A DNA stretch of 64,000 nucleotides from Aquimarina sp. MAR_2010_214. Its GTDB lineage: Bacteria; Bacteroidota; Bacteroidia; Flavobacteriales; Flavobacteriaceae. Under the pieces are notes generated by a model. That model was not told the origin of the DNA. It saw only the letters and a list, made by a program, of their open reading frames with translations, and searched no databases. The translations under genes and the position numbers were made by a program. Shown piece by piece: positions 1-8,585 of the stretch. Each line of letters opens with the position of its first letter. Within the stretch, counting starts at the first letter, position 1. Location: NCBI RefSeq assembly GCF_002846555.1, contig NZ_PJMS01000001.1:5229501-5293500 (forward strand), in the 5' to 3' direction.

Positions 1-744
1 AATTCTATAAAATTTACACAGAATGGAGATATTTGGATACGGGTAAAACCAATTAATCAGGTTGAAAATAAAATCTTACTTAGTTTTGAAATTGAAGATA
101 ATGGAGTAGGAATATCAGAAAAGAAGCAACTTAGTATTTTTGAAAACTTTACTCAAGGTTCTGTACAAATAAACAGAAAATTTGGTGGTACAGGCCTAGG
201 ACTATCAATAGTAAAAAATTTATTATCCTTAATGGACAGTGAAATTAAACTAGAAAGCAAATTAGGTAAAGGATCAAAATTTTTATTTAATCTTAAATTT
301 GAGATTTTTGAAGACAAAAGCACCAATTATACTGAAGAAGCTAAAAATATTGATTACAGTGTAATGATCGATAAGCACATACTGGTGGTAGAAGACAATA
401 AAATCAATCAGCTAATTACAAGAAAAATCTTAGAAAAGAACAAAATCAAATGTGATGTTGCTGATAATGGTGATATTGCAGTAAATAAAACAAAAGAAAA
501 CGCCTTTGACCTCATTCTTATGGATATTCATATGCCAGGAATCAGTGGAATCGAAGCTACAAAACAAATTAGAAAATTCAATAAAGAAATTCCAATTATA
601 GCATTAACAGCAGTTACTCTTGATGATAACCTGGATGAATTCTATGATAACGGGTTCAATGACATCATACCAAAACCATATAAAACTGAAGAATTTTTTA
701 CAAAACTTCATAAAGCATTAGTAGAAAAACAAACCACAGCTTAG
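1..744 (+). CDS. Hybrid sensor histidine kinase, C-terminal part (partial)
   Basis: The reading frame is open from base 1, so this is the 3' end of a larger gene. The first 75 or so residues are the ATP-binding half of a HATPase_c domain, with an N box 'IEDNGVGIS', the F box 'FENFTQ' and a G2 box 'GGTGLGLSIV'. A CheY-like receiver domain follows: acidic pair 'VVEDN', phospho-acceptor Asp in 'LILMDIHMPG', Thr in 'IIALTAV' and Lys in 'IIPKPYK'. The protein is therefore a hybrid kinase that autophosphorylates and passes phosphate to its own receiver. The sensor part lies outside the window, so the stimulus cannot be stated. The ATG at 232 is internal to the HATPase domain and is not a real start. 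Confidence 0.9.
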   Translation, partial: NSIKFTQNGDIWIRVKPINQVENKILLSFEIEDNGVGISEKKQLSIFENFTQGSVQINRKFGGTGLGLSIVKNLLSLMDSEIKLESKLGKGSKFLFNLKFEIFEDKSTNYTEEAKNIDYSVMIDKHILVVEDNKINQLITRKILEKNKIKCDVADNGDIAVNKTKENAFDLILMDIHMPGISGIEATKQIRKFNKEIPIIALTAVTLDDNLDEFYDNGFNDIIPKPYKTEEFFTKLHKALVEKQTTA

Positions 745-835
745 TGATTTGGTAAGGTTTTTAAGAAAGATTAACCGAGTTTATAAATTATAGACTCCAG
801 AATCAAGAAATAAGGTTCTATCTCTAAATAAAGTC

Positions 836-1846
836 TTATTTTTTTTCAATAAACTTTACTATTTTATTATCAAAAGAAGCAGTTTCTCCTACAAATCTTA
901 CTTCTATTGGCTGATACCATAATTTCTTTTCAGAAATATCCGAAGCCAACCTCACATAATCTTTTTCTGTAGTAATAATAAATTCAAGATCATTTAATTT
1001 CTTCAATTCGGCATTGGTAAAATTATGATGATCAGGAAAACCAATATGATCAAATTTTAGTCCTAAAGAAGTATAATGATCCAATAAAGGAGTAGGATTA
1101 GCAATACCCGTCACTAAAGTAAAATGAATATTTTGCAAGGATTTGATTGGTTTTGTTTCAGAAATATTCACAATATCACTTCCATAATCAATAGTCGTAA
1201 AAAACAACTCCTGATTGCGATTGATCGCAAGTTTATCAGTAATTCTTTTCTTTTCTTCAAAAGATAATGAATCAGGGCATTTTGTAACTACAATAATATC
1301 TGCTCGATCAGCTCCCTTTTTTGGCTCTCTTAAGTTTCCTGTAGGTAAGACAATATCATTACAGTAGAGATCATAATATGCAGTAAGCAAAATATAAAAT
1401 CCTGCTTTTACCTTCCGATGTTGATATGCATCATCCAATAAAATCACATCAGGCTTATTTGTTAATGATCTTAAATTAGAAATTCCATTACGTCGATCTG
1501 CATCTACAGCCACAATAACATCTGTAAATTTTCTTTTAAACTGAAGCGGTTCATCCCCTACTTCTTTTGCGGTAGAAGAAGCTGTGACTAACTTAAAACC
1601 TTTGGTTTCTCTTTTATACCCTCTACTTAGTGTCGCTAAGGACACCCTATCTTTAAGCAAAGTCACTAAATATTCCACCATCGGTGATTTACCGGTTCCT
1701 CCTACACTAAGATTACCCACTACTAGTATTGGAAAATCATATGTCATAGATTTTTTAATCCCAAAATCATACAATTTATTTCTCAACCAAGTAACCAGGT
1801 AATAAAAAGGGACAAAAGGTAAAAGTATTTTTCGCAGTAAATTCAC
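836..1846 (-). CDS. lpxK: Tetraacyldisaccharide 4'-kinase LpxK
   Basis: LpxK phosphorylates the 4' position of the tetraacyl-disaccharide-1-phosphate lipid A precursor at the inner face of the cytoplasmic membrane. The 336-residue length fits the family. The N-terminus carries a hydrophobic membrane-anchoring segment (residues 8-22), then the P-loop 'GNLSVGGTGKSP' at 44-55. Further conserved patches are 'LSRGYKRETKG', 'VGDEPLQ', 'ILLDDAYQHR' and 'FPDHHNFT'. The gene runs opposite to the Nif3-like gene on its right, with a roughly 105-bp divergent spacer in which promoters for both would lie. No anomaly was seen. Confidence 0.95.
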   Translation of the reverse strand: MNLLRKILLPFVPFYYLVTWLRNKLYDFGIKKSMTYDFPILVVGNLSVGGTGKSPMVEYLVTLLKDRVSLATLSRGYKRETKGFKLVTASSTAKEVGDEPLQFKRKFTDVIVAVDADRRNGISNLRSLTNKPDVILLDDAYQHRKVKAGFYILLTAYYDLYCNDIVLPTGNLREPKKGADRADIIVVTKCPDSLSFEEKKRITDKLAINRNQELFFTTIDYGSDIVNISETKPIKSLQNIHFTLVTGIANPTPLLDHYTSLGLKFDHIGFPDHHNFTNAELKKLNDLEFIITTEKDYVRLASDISEKKLWYQPIEVRFVGETASFDNKIVKFIEKK

Positions 1847-1951
1847 ACGTTTAAAATTTTCAATATATCACAACAACAAAAGTATAAAACGAAACTTTGA
1901 TTATTGATAAAAGTTTTTTTACATTCAATTTTTATTCAAAAACATATTATA

Positions 1952-3046
1952 ATGCAAATAAAAGAGGTTATACAGCATCTTGAAACTTTAGCTCCAATAG
2001 CATACGCAGAAGATTTTGATAATGTTGGTTTATTGGTGGGTAGTCCCGATACTGTGGTGACAGGAATTCTGGTGACTCTGGATACTCTAGAAAATATAGT
2101 AGATGAAGCTATAGAAAACAATTGTAATTTGATTATAAGCTTTCATCCCATTGTATTTAAGGGGCTCAAAAAGTTTAATGGCAGCAACTATGTAGAACGA
2201 GTAATAATGAAAGCTATCAAAAATGATATTGCCATTTTTGCCATTCATACTGCGTTAGACAATTCGACATATGGTGTAAACGATATGATATGTGAGCAAT
2301 TAGGGCTTATGAATCGTAAAATTCTCATTCCGCAAAGCGGAAATATTAAAAAACTGGTCACCTTCGCTCCTATTGCTGAAGCCGAAGTACTACGCAATAA
2401 ACTATTTGAAGCAGGAGCGGGCTCCATTGGCAATTATGATAATTGTAGTTTTTCATCAGAAGGAACAGGAACATTTAGAGCCTCTGATACTGCAAATCCA
2501 ACGATTGGTGAAATCGGAAAAACACATCACGAAAAAGAAACTCAGATTCAGGTTACATACCCCAAACATTGTGAAGGCAAAATCCTTAAAACACTTTTTG
2601 AGAATCATTCTTATGAAGAAGTCGCCTATGAAATCACTACTCTCGAAAATAAAAATCAAAATATTGGGATGGGCATGATTGGAGAATTACCAAACCCAAT
2701 AGAAGAGCTAGATTTTTTAAAACACATCAAAAATGTTTTCAAAACCGGGTGTGTAAGACACTCAGAATTGTTAAACAAACCCATCAAAAAAGTAGCAGTT
2801 TTGGGAGGTAGCGGTAGTTTTGCTATTGCCAACGCACATCGTGCAGGTGCAGATATTTTTATCACCGCAGATTTAAAATATCATCAATTCTATGAAGCAG
2901 AAGGAAGATTAATATTGGCTGATATCGGTCATTATGAGAGCGAACAATACACAAAAAACTTAATTGTTAGTTATCTTAGAAAAAAAATCAGTAATTTTGC
3001 AATCATTTTATCGGATAAAAATACCAATCCTATTCAATACATATAA
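1952..3046 (+). CDS. Nif3-like dinuclear metal-centre hexameric protein
   Basis: This belongs to the NIF3/YbgI/YqfO family, which forms ring-shaped hexamers with a two-metal centre; the biochemical role is not settled. I chose the ATG at 1952 because the family begins 'MQIKEVIQHLETLAP'; the longer frame from 1904 adds unrelated residues. The 364 residues exceed the short E. coli form and match the long form, which has an inserted PII/CutA-like domain (about residues 130-230). Candidate metal ligands are visible in 'IISFHPIVFKG', 'HTALDN' and 'ADIGHYESEQY'. The next gene starts 3 bp after the stop, so the two are probably co-transcribed. Confidence 0.92.
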   Translation: MQIKEVIQHLETLAPIAYAEDFDNVGLLVGSPDTVVTGILVTLDTLENIVDEAIENNCNLIISFHPIVFKGLKKFNGSNYVERVIMKAIKNDIAIFAIHTALDNSTYGVNDMICEQLGLMNRKILIPQSGNIKKLVTFAPIAEAEVLRNKLFEAGAGSIGNYDNCSFSSEGTGTFRASDTANPTIGEIGKTHHEKETQIQVTYPKHCEGKILKTLFENHSYEEVAYEITTLENKNQNIGMGMIGELPNPIEELDFLKHIKNVFKTGCVRHSELLNKPIKKVAVLGGSGSFAIANAHRAGADIFITADLKYHQFYEAEGRLILADIGHYESEQYTKNLIVSYLRKKISNFAIILSDKNTNPIQYI

Positions 3047-3049
3047 AAT

Positions 3050-3826
3050 ATGGCAAAGAAAGAAGTTACTGTTGAGCAAAAATTAAGAGCTTTATATGAC
3101 TTGCAATTAATAGACTCTAGAGTTGATGAGATCAGAAACGTACGCGGAGAATTACCTTTAGAAGTTGAAGATCTAGAAGATGAAGTAGCCGGATTAAACA
3201 AAAGATTAGAAAAGCTAAACAATGATCTTAAGGCTATCGATGAAGGTACTAAGAGCAAGAAAAATCTAATTGAAGAAGCTAAAGCACTGATCAAAAAATA
3301 CGGAGAACAGCAAAAAAATGTTCGTAATAACCGTGAATACAATTCGTTGAGTAAGGAAATTGAATTTCAAGAATTAGAAATTCAATTAGCAGAAAAACAT
3401 ATCAAAGAACATAAAGTTCAGATTGTTCAAAAAAACGAAATCATCGATCAGACTAAGACAAAACTTAGCGAACGTAACTCACACCTTTCTCATAAAAAAG
3501 GAGAGCTTGATGCTATTTTAGCTGAAACTGAAAAAGAAGAGCAAGCTTTAATTTCTAAATCTGAAGATTACCAAAAAGAAATCGAAGATCGCTTAATTAG
3601 TGCTTACAAAAGAATACGTAGCAATGTAAAAAATGGACTTGCTGTTGTACCAATTGAACGTGGCGCTTCTGGAGGATCATTCTTTACCATTCCACCTCAA
3701 GTACAGATGGAAATTGCTTCTCGCAAGAAAATCATTACAGATGAGCACAGTGGTCGAATTTTAGTTGATCAAGAACTTGCAAAAGAAGAAAAAGAGAAAA
3801 TGAACGCACTTTTTGCAAAATTATAG
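3050..3826 (+). CDS. Coiled-coil protein of the C4 zinc-ribbon (CT398/DUF164) family lacking the cysteines
   Basis: This 258-residue protein is mostly a long antiparallel coiled coil (about residues 10-190, rich in E, K, L and heptads), followed by a small C-terminal module. In the family the C-terminus is a zinc ribbon with two CxxC pairs. Here the equivalent positions read 'GASGGSFFTIPP' and 'DEHSGRILVD', so all four cysteines are replaced while the surrounding fold residues remain. It probably no longer binds zinc. It lies 3 bp after the Nif3-like gene, a common pairing in Bacteroidota, and is followed by a clear terminator. Family role: possibly nucleic-acid related, unproven. Confidence 0.85.
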   Translation: MAKKEVTVEQKLRALYDLQLIDSRVDEIRNVRGELPLEVEDLEDEVAGLNKRLEKLNNDLKAIDEGTKSKKNLIEEAKALIKKYGEQQKNVRNNREYNSLSKEIEFQELEIQLAEKHIKEHKVQIVQKNEIIDQTKTKLSERNSHLSHKKGELDAILAETEKEEQALISKSEDYQKEIEDRLISAYKRIRSNVKNGLAVVPIERGASGGSFFTIPPQVQMEIASRKKIITDEHSGRILVDQELAKEEKEKMNALFAKL

Positions 3827-3849
3827 CAAAAAGATAGTTAAATAATACA

Positions 3850-3876
3850 CAGCCTCAGTTTTACTGAGGCTTTTTT
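3850..3876 (+). terminator. Rho-independent terminator after the Nif3/zinc-ribbon operon
   Basis: The sequence AGCCTCAGT-TTT-ACTGAGGCT forms a perfect 9-bp stem with a 3-nt loop and is followed by a run of T. It lies 24 bp after the stop at 3826. A TTG at 3875 that opens the longest downstream reading frame falls inside this T-run, which argues against that codon being the start of the next gene. Confidence 0.9.
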
Positions 3877-3889
3877 GATTGCACAAACA

Positions 3890-5131
3890 ATGAATCACAT
3901 CCTCATTATAGGCTTTGTTTGGCCAGAACCCAATTCTTCTGCAGCAGGAAGCAGAATGATGCAACTTATAGCACTATTTACGGCTCAAAATTGGAAAATT
4001 ACCTTCGCCAGTCCTGCAGCAGAAACAGAGCACATGATTAGCCTTGAAAACATAAACATCTCTAAAGCTGCAATAGAACTCAACAGCTCCAGTTTTGACG
4101 ATTTCATCACAGAACAACAACCAGACATAGTGATATTTGATCGATTTATCACAGAAGAACAATTTGGATGGAGAGTTACAAAACATTGTCCCAATGCATT
4201 AAAAATACTAAATACAGAAGATCTACATAGCCTTAGAAAAACTCGGCAAGAATCATTTAAAAGCGATACTACTTTTAGTAATGACGATCTTTTACATAAT
4301 GACATTACAAAACGGGAGATCGCAAGTATCTATCGATGTGACCTTTCTCTAATTATCTCTGATTTTGAAATAAAACTTCTTAAAGAAACCTTTAAAATAG
4401 ACAAGAATCTATTATTCTACCTACCATTCCTATTTAAACCTATTACTGCAGAGACAAAAAAAAGATGGCCAGAATACAAAAACAGAAAACACTTTGTTAC
4501 GATAGGAAACTTTCGTCATGAACCCAACTGGAACAGCATATTATACCTTAAAAAGATCATCTGGCCATTAATCAGAAAAGAACTTCCAGAAACAGAACTA
4601 CATATTTACGGAGCATACCCTCCTCCTAAAGCAACACAACTACACAACCCTAAAGAAGGGTTTTATATCAAGGGGTGGACAAAAAATGCAAAAGAAATAA
4701 TGTCACAAGCACGTATCTGTCTTGCTCCATTACGATTTGGAGCGGGAATTAAAGGAAAACTTGCAGAAGCTATGCTTTGTGGCACCCCAAGCATAACAAC
4801 CACTATTGGAGCAGAAGGAATGCTAGATGAGGAATCCGATTGGAGCGGCTTCGTAATTGACGACCCTTCAAAATTTGCCAAAGCAGCCGTAAGGTTATAC
4901 AACAACGAAAGTCTCTGGCAACAATCACAACAAAACGGAATAGAAATCATAAATACGCGATTTCAGGAAAAAATCTTCTGTAATTCATTCCTGAATCAGG
5001 TTTCTAAACTTCAAAAAAACCTGAATAAACATCGTACCGAAAACTTTATAGGCAACTTACTTCAGCATCACACACTACGAAGTACCGAATTCATGTCTCG
5101 ATGGATAGAAGAAAAAAATAGAAGTAAATAA
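3890..5131 (+). CDS. Glycosyltransferase, group 1 / GT4-like
   Basis: This 413-residue enzyme has the two-Rossmann-domain (GT-B) arrangement. The N-terminal half begins 'MNHILIIGFVWPEP' with the Gly-rich loop 'SSAAGSRM'. The C-terminal half carries the nucleotide-sugar-binding signature 'FGAGIKGKLAEAMLCGTP' followed by 'GAEGM'. It likely transfers a sugar from an activated donor in cell-surface polysaccharide or lipid-linked glycan synthesis; the acceptor is unknown. I used the ATG at 3890 because the upstream TTG at 3875 lies in the preceding terminator. It stands alone between two terminators. Confidence 0.85.
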   Translation: MNHILIIGFVWPEPNSSAAGSRMMQLIALFTAQNWKITFASPAAETEHMISLENINISKAAIELNSSSFDDFITEQQPDIVIFDRFITEEQFGWRVTKHCPNALKILNTEDLHSLRKTRQESFKSDTTFSNDDLLHNDITKREIASIYRCDLSLIISDFEIKLLKETFKIDKNLLFYLPFLFKPITAETKKRWPEYKNRKHFVTIGNFRHEPNWNSILYLKKIIWPLIRKELPETELHIYGAYPPPKATQLHNPKEGFYIKGWTKNAKEIMSQARICLAPLRFGAGIKGKLAEAMLCGTPSITTTIGAEGMLDEESDWSGFVIDDPSKFAKAAVRLYNNESLWQQSQQNGIEIINTRFQEKIFCNSFLNQVSKLQKNLNKHRTENFIGNLLQHHTLRSTEFMSRWIEEKNRSK

Positions 5132-5205
5132 AATAGTAATCCTTTAACAACAATTAACACACTCACACTACACCTATATTTTGATTTCTATTTAAAAAAT
5201 AAAAA

Positions 5206-5231
5206 AGCCTTTCCATATTATGGAAAAGCTT
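5206..5231 (-). terminator. Terminator downstream of rpsT (probably bidirectional)
   Basis: A hairpin with arms AGCCTTTCCAT and ATGGAAAAGCT, closed by a short loop, sits between the converging glycosyltransferase and rpsT genes. Read from the minus strand it is followed by a T-rich tract (the A-run at 5194-5206), so it best fits rpsT. The opposite flank is AT-rich enough to serve the plus-strand gene as well. Confidence 0.75.
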
Positions 5232-5257
5232 ATATATTACATAAAAAAACGTACTAC

Positions 5258-5506
5258 CTAAAGAGCAGCTACGTGTTTTGCTAATTGCGATTTCAAGTTA
5301 GCAGCTTTATTCTTATGAATAACATTATTCTTAGCTAACTTATCAAGCATAGAAATAACTGTAGGAAACAAAGTTTCTGCTTCTTTCTTATCAGACTCAC
5401 GTAATTTCTTTATAGCATTACGTGTCGTTTTATGCTGATATCTATTTCTAAGACGCTTTGTCTCGTTACTTCTAATTCTCTTTAATGCTGACTTATGATT
5501 TGCCAT
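5258..5506 (-). CDS. rpsT: 30S ribosomal protein S20
   Basis: This 82-residue basic protein begins '[18 protein letters not shown]', the family signature, and contains the helical '[16 protein letters not shown]' segment. S20 binds 16S rRNA in the body of the small subunit and is an early assembly protein. The length is normal. It lies just downstream of two tRNA-Glu genes on the same strand; the 34-bp gap to the nearer tRNA raises the possibility of co-transcription. A terminator follows the stop. Confidence 0.97.
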   Translation of the reverse strand: MANHKSALKRIRSNETKRLRNRYQHKTTRNAIKKLRESDKKEAETLFPTVISMLDKLAKNNVIHKNKAANLKSQLAKHVAAL

Positions 5507-5540
5507 CTCTCTTCTATTAAATTTCTTACTATAAAATTTG

Positions 5541-5612
5541 TAGCCCGTAGGGGAATCGAACCCCTCTTACCAGGATGAAAACCTGGCGTCCTAGCCGATA
5601 GACGAACGGGCC
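5541..5612 (-). tRNA. tRNA-Glu (anticodon TTC), copy 2
   Basis: On the minus strand the gene folds as a full cloverleaf: acceptor GGCCCGT/ACGGGCT, anticodon arm CCAGG-TTTTCAT-CCTGG (anticodon TTC), T arm GGGG-TTCGATT-CCCC, discriminator A. No CCA is encoded. The sequence is identical over its full length to the copy at 5680-5751, and it has its own promoter-like elements in the spacer. Confidence 0.97.
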
Positions 5613-5633
5613 ATTTTCCCTTTTCAAGGATTG

Positions 5634-5664
5634 CAAATTTATAGCTTTCACTTTAAATTTGCAA
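5634..5664 (-). promoter_or_regulatory. Promoter for the second tRNA-Glu, within a 12-bp perfect inverted repeat
   Basis: Read on the minus strand: TTG (5664-5662), a 20-nt spacer, then TAAATTTG (5641-5634). This matches the flavobacterial TTG-N17..23-TAnnTTTG promoter pattern, about 20 nt before the tRNA. The two boxes lie within a perfect inverted repeat, ATTGCAAATTTA at 5630-5641 and TAAATTTGCAAT at 5654-5665. Confidence 0.6.
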
Positions 5665-5679
5665 TTAATTTCATTATCG

Positions 5680-5751
5680 TAGCCCGTAGGGGAATCGAAC
5701 CCCTCTTACCAGGATGAAAACCTGGCGTCCTAGCCGATAGACGAACGGGCC
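5680..5751 (-). tRNA. tRNA-Glu (anticodon TTC), copy 1
   Basis: Identical in sequence to the tRNA-Glu at 5541-5612, with the same cloverleaf, TTC anticodon and lack of an encoded CCA. It is the promoter-proximal copy of the pair; the second copy follows after a 67-bp spacer. A strong flavobacterial promoter lies directly upstream. Confidence 0.97.
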
Positions 5752-5771
5752 ATGTTGTCTAATTGCGGATG

Positions 5772-5801
5772 CAAAAATACAACTATTTTTTAATGCTGCA
5801 A
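5772..5801 (-). promoter_or_regulatory. Flavobacterial promoter for the tRNA-Glu pair
   Basis: On the minus strand: TTG (5801-5799), a 19-nt spacer, then TATTTTTG (5779-5772). This is an exact match to the TTG-N19-TAnnTTTG consensus described for Flavobacterium sigma-A promoters. The predicted start of transcription falls a few bases before the tRNA 5' end at 5751. Confidence 0.75.
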
Positions 5802-5826
5802 GTGTTATTTTATTTTTTTCTAAAAC

Positions 5827-7305
5827 TTAATATGCCTTAGCAAATAACACCCTGATTTTTGATGGTTTACCACTATACACACAGTCCCCATCTTCTTCTT
5901 TTGCATCAAAAGGAATACACCGTATTGTAGCCTTTGTAAGCTCCTTTATCTTTTGTTCTGTTTCTGCAGAACCATCCCAATGCGCCGAAATAAACCCTCC
6001 TTTATTTTCCAAAACATCTTTAAATTCATCAAAAGAATTCACTTCTGTAATATGTTCATCTCTATATTGAGTTGCTTTTTGATGCAAACTTTCCTGAATT
6101 TCTACAAGTAACGATTCTATAGTTGTTACCACTTCATCTTTAGAAACAAATTGTTTTGTCAATGTATCTCGACGAGCAAGTTCTACAGTTCCTTTTTCTA
6201 AGTCTTTAGGCCCAATTGCAATCCTAAGAGGTACTCCTTGTAATTCATATTGAGCAAATTTAGCTCCAGGCCTATGTGTATCTCTATTATCAAACTTAAC
6301 AGAAACCCCTTTAGATCTTAAATCGGAAACTAGTTTATTAGCAACTTCAGAAATTTGATTTAACTGCTCTTCTCCTTTATATATAGGAACAATCACTACC
6401 TGAATAGGAGCCAAATTTGGTGGCAACACCAAACCATTATCATCACTATGAGTCATAATTAGAGCCCCCATCAAACGGGTAGAAACTCCCCACGAAGTCG
6501 CCCAAACATAATCCAACTTACCTTCTTTTGAAGTAAATTTCACATCAAAAGCTTTTGCAAAATTCTGCCCTAAGAAGTGTGAAGTACCTGCTTGTAATGC
6601 TTTCCCATCCTGCATTAGCGCCTCAATACAATATGTATCTTCTGCTCCTGCAAAACGCTCACTCTCTGTTTTTCTTCCTCTTATTACCGGAATAGCCATA
6701 AATTGCTCTGCAAAATCTGCATACACATTATTCATTTGCTCTGTTTCAGCAATTGCCTCTTGTCTTGTCGCATGAGCTGTATGACCTTCTTGCCATAAAA
6801 ACTCTGCAGTACGGAGAAATAATCTGGTTCGCATCTCCCACCGTACTACATTAGCCCACTGATTAACCAAAAGAGGTAAATCCCTATATGACTGTATCCA
6901 TCCTTTATACGTATTCCAAATAATAGCTTCAGAAGTTGGGCGTACAATCAACTCTTCTTCTAACTTAGCTTTAGGATCCACAATCAGCTTAGAACTGTCT
7001 TCAGGATCAGTTTTTAATCTATAATGAGTAACTACTGCACATTCTTTGGCAAATCCTTCTGCATTCTTTTCTTCTGCTTCAAACAAACTTTTAGGCACAA
7101 ATAATGGAAAATAAGCATTTTGATGCCCCGTTTCTTTAAATTTCTTGTCCAATTCTGCCTGCATCTTTTCCCAAATAGCATAACCGTACGGCTTAATCAC
7201 CATACATCCTCTTACTGCCGAATTCTCGGCCAAGTCAGCCTTAACGACTAATTCATTATACCATTTTGAATAATCTTCACTACGCTTTGTTAAATTCTTA
7301 CTCAT
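5827..7305 (-). CDS. proS: Prolyl-tRNA synthetase (archaeal/eukaryotic-type)
   Basis: This enzyme charges tRNA-Pro with proline. The 492 residues begin '[20 protein letters not shown]' and lack the inserted editing domain of the E. coli-type enzyme, as in archaeal/eukaryotic-type ProRS found in Bacteroidota. Class II motifs are visible as '[10 protein letters not shown]', '[20 protein letters not shown]' (motif 2) and '[19 protein letters not shown]' (motif 3). A C-terminal anticodon-binding domain (about 300-400) and a terminal extension ending 'FAKAY' follow. It is divergent from the lipoprotein gene at 7405 across a 99-bp spacer. Confidence 0.95.
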   Translation of the reverse strand: MSKNLTKRSEDYSKWYNELVVKADLAENSAVRGCMVIKPYGYAIWEKMQAELDKKFKETGHQNAYFPLFVPKSLFEAEEKNAEGFAKECAVVTHYRLKTDPEDSSKLIVDPKAKLEEELIVRPTSEAIIWNTYKGWIQSYRDLPLLVNQWANVVRWEMRTRLFLRTAEFLWQEGHTAHATRQEAIAETEQMNNVYADFAEQFMAIPVIRGRKTESERFAGAEDTYCIEALMQDGKALQAGTSHFLGQNFAKAFDVKFTSKEGKLDYVWATSWGVSTRLMGALIMTHSDDNGLVLPPNLAPIQVVIVPIYKGEEQLNQISEVANKLVSDLRSKGVSVKFDNRDTHRPGAKFAQYELQGVPLRIAIGPKDLEKGTVELARRDTLTKQFVSKDEVVTTIESLLVEIQESLHQKATQYRDEHITEVNSFDEFKDVLENKGGFISAHWDGSAETEQKIKELTKATIRCIPFDAKEEDGDCVYSGKPSKIRVLFAKAY

Positions 7306-7404
7306 AAGCTTCTATTTGGCACAAATGTTGTGGCTATGTTAAATATAGTTTAATTAGCGCAAAACTAACTAAATTTGTAATGTTCAACAATAAAATAAGA
7401 AGAT

Positions 7405-8493
7405 ATGCGACTTAAAAATTATTTTCAGAGAAGTGGAGCCATCGGTTTTTTACTTTTGGCTGCCATCCTTATGTTGACATCTTGTGGTTCATATGAGTAT
7501 ACTCCTTATAGAGATGGTATTTATGGCAACACAGGAAGCCAAAAAAATCTTGAGACCCAACCCAACAATACAGATGAAAAATCTAATTATTATTCTAGTT
7601 ATTTTTCTGAAAAATCTTCGCAAATTGACACTGCTATTGAACAGGATGCAATTTTTACTGATATTGATTCTTATTCGAGTGAAGGTTACGATGTAGCAGA
7701 TACTACTGCTACCGCATTAAATTATGAAGTTGGACAACCTTCTTGGGGAAGTGACTATGATGAAATCAATGTTAATGTAATTAACACTGGCTGGTATGCA
7801 CGCCCATATTGGGGTATAGGATATGGATGGAACGGATGGAACGGATATGGATGGGGAGGTTACTATAACTCGTATTGGGGAATTGGTTGGAACAATCCTT
7901 ACTGGTATGGCGGTTACTACTGCCCTCCTTACTATTATGGAGGCTATGCTGGTTATTATGGAGGTTATTATCGCCCTTACTACAATAGGTATCCATATTA
8001 TGGAAGAAGTAGATACAGAGCCTATAATAGAGGGGCAAGAAATTCATACGCATATTCTACCAGAAGTCGCAGGGCATACAATTCTAATTACAATACCCGA
8101 TCACGAAAAGCATCAAATTACAACACAAGGAGTCGAGGGTATTCTAACAGAAGAGTTGATGCTGCTAGAAGAACACGGTCTTCAACAAACAATTACTATA
8201 ACCGATCTAGGTCTTCTAATAACACATATTCTCGTTCACGATCATCATCTGTAGGCAGAAGCAATTCCACAAGATACTCTAACCCTACATCGACTACAAG
8301 ATCCAGAAGCAGTTCTTCAACCAGAAGTAGAGGGTATTCTCCTTCATCAAACAATTCTTCTAGAAATCGAAGTTCTGGATATTCTAGAAGTAATTCATCA
8401 CGAAGTAGTGGATATTCTAGATCAGGAAGTAGTAGATCCAGAAGTAGCGGAAGTCGAAGCGGTAGCAGAAGTCGAAGCCGTGGAAGAAACTAA
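7405..8493 (+). CDS. Low-complexity lipoprotein with WGY-rich and Arg/Ser-rich regions
   Basis: I do not recognise a functional family. The N-terminus is a lipoprotein signal peptide with lipobox 'LTSC' (Cys27), so the mature protein is membrane-anchored. Residues 50-125 are acidic and polar. Residues 130-200 are dominated by Trp, Gly and Tyr in short repeats ('WGIGYGWNGWNGYGWGG'). From about residue 203 to the end the chain is almost entirely Arg, Ser, Asn and Tyr with 'SRSRSS' and 'GYSR' repeats, giving a strongly basic, probably disordered tail. Similar proteins are often called hypothetical or prolipoprotein in flavobacteria. A basic surface tail could bind acidic polysaccharide or DNA; that is inference. 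A second overlapping frame (7823-8254) is a repeat-driven shadow. Confidence 0.8.
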   Translation: MRLKNYFQRSGAIGFLLLAAILMLTSCGSYEYTPYRDGIYGNTGSQKNLETQPNNTDEKSNYYSSYFSEKSSQIDTAIEQDAIFTDIDSYSSEGYDVADTTATALNYEVGQPSWGSDYDEINVNVINTGWYARPYWGIGYGWNGWNGYGWGGYYNSYWGIGWNNPYWYGGYYCPPYYYGGYAGYYGGYYRPYYNRYPYYGRSRYRAYNRGARNSYAYSTRSRRAYNSNYNTRSRKASNYNTRSRGYSNRRVDAARRTRSSTNNYYNRSRSSNNTYSRSRSSSVGRSNSTRYSNPTSTTRSRSSSSTRSRGYSPSSNNSSRNRSSGYSRSNSSRSSGYSRSGSSRSRSSGSRSGSRSRSRGRN

Positions 8494-8585
8494 AATTTTT
8501 AATTTAAAACCTAAACAATTGTTAGATAACTTTCCTGAATATCTTATTTATCTTTGAGGTATTCTGTAATTCAAAATTTAAAAAA

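Noticed and set aside
7823..8254. 143-codon frame overlapping the WGY/RS-rich lipoprotein gene
   Set aside because: It is a repeat-driven alternative frame (Thr/Ile/Met-rich) inside a gene with a clear signal peptide, and has no start context of its own.
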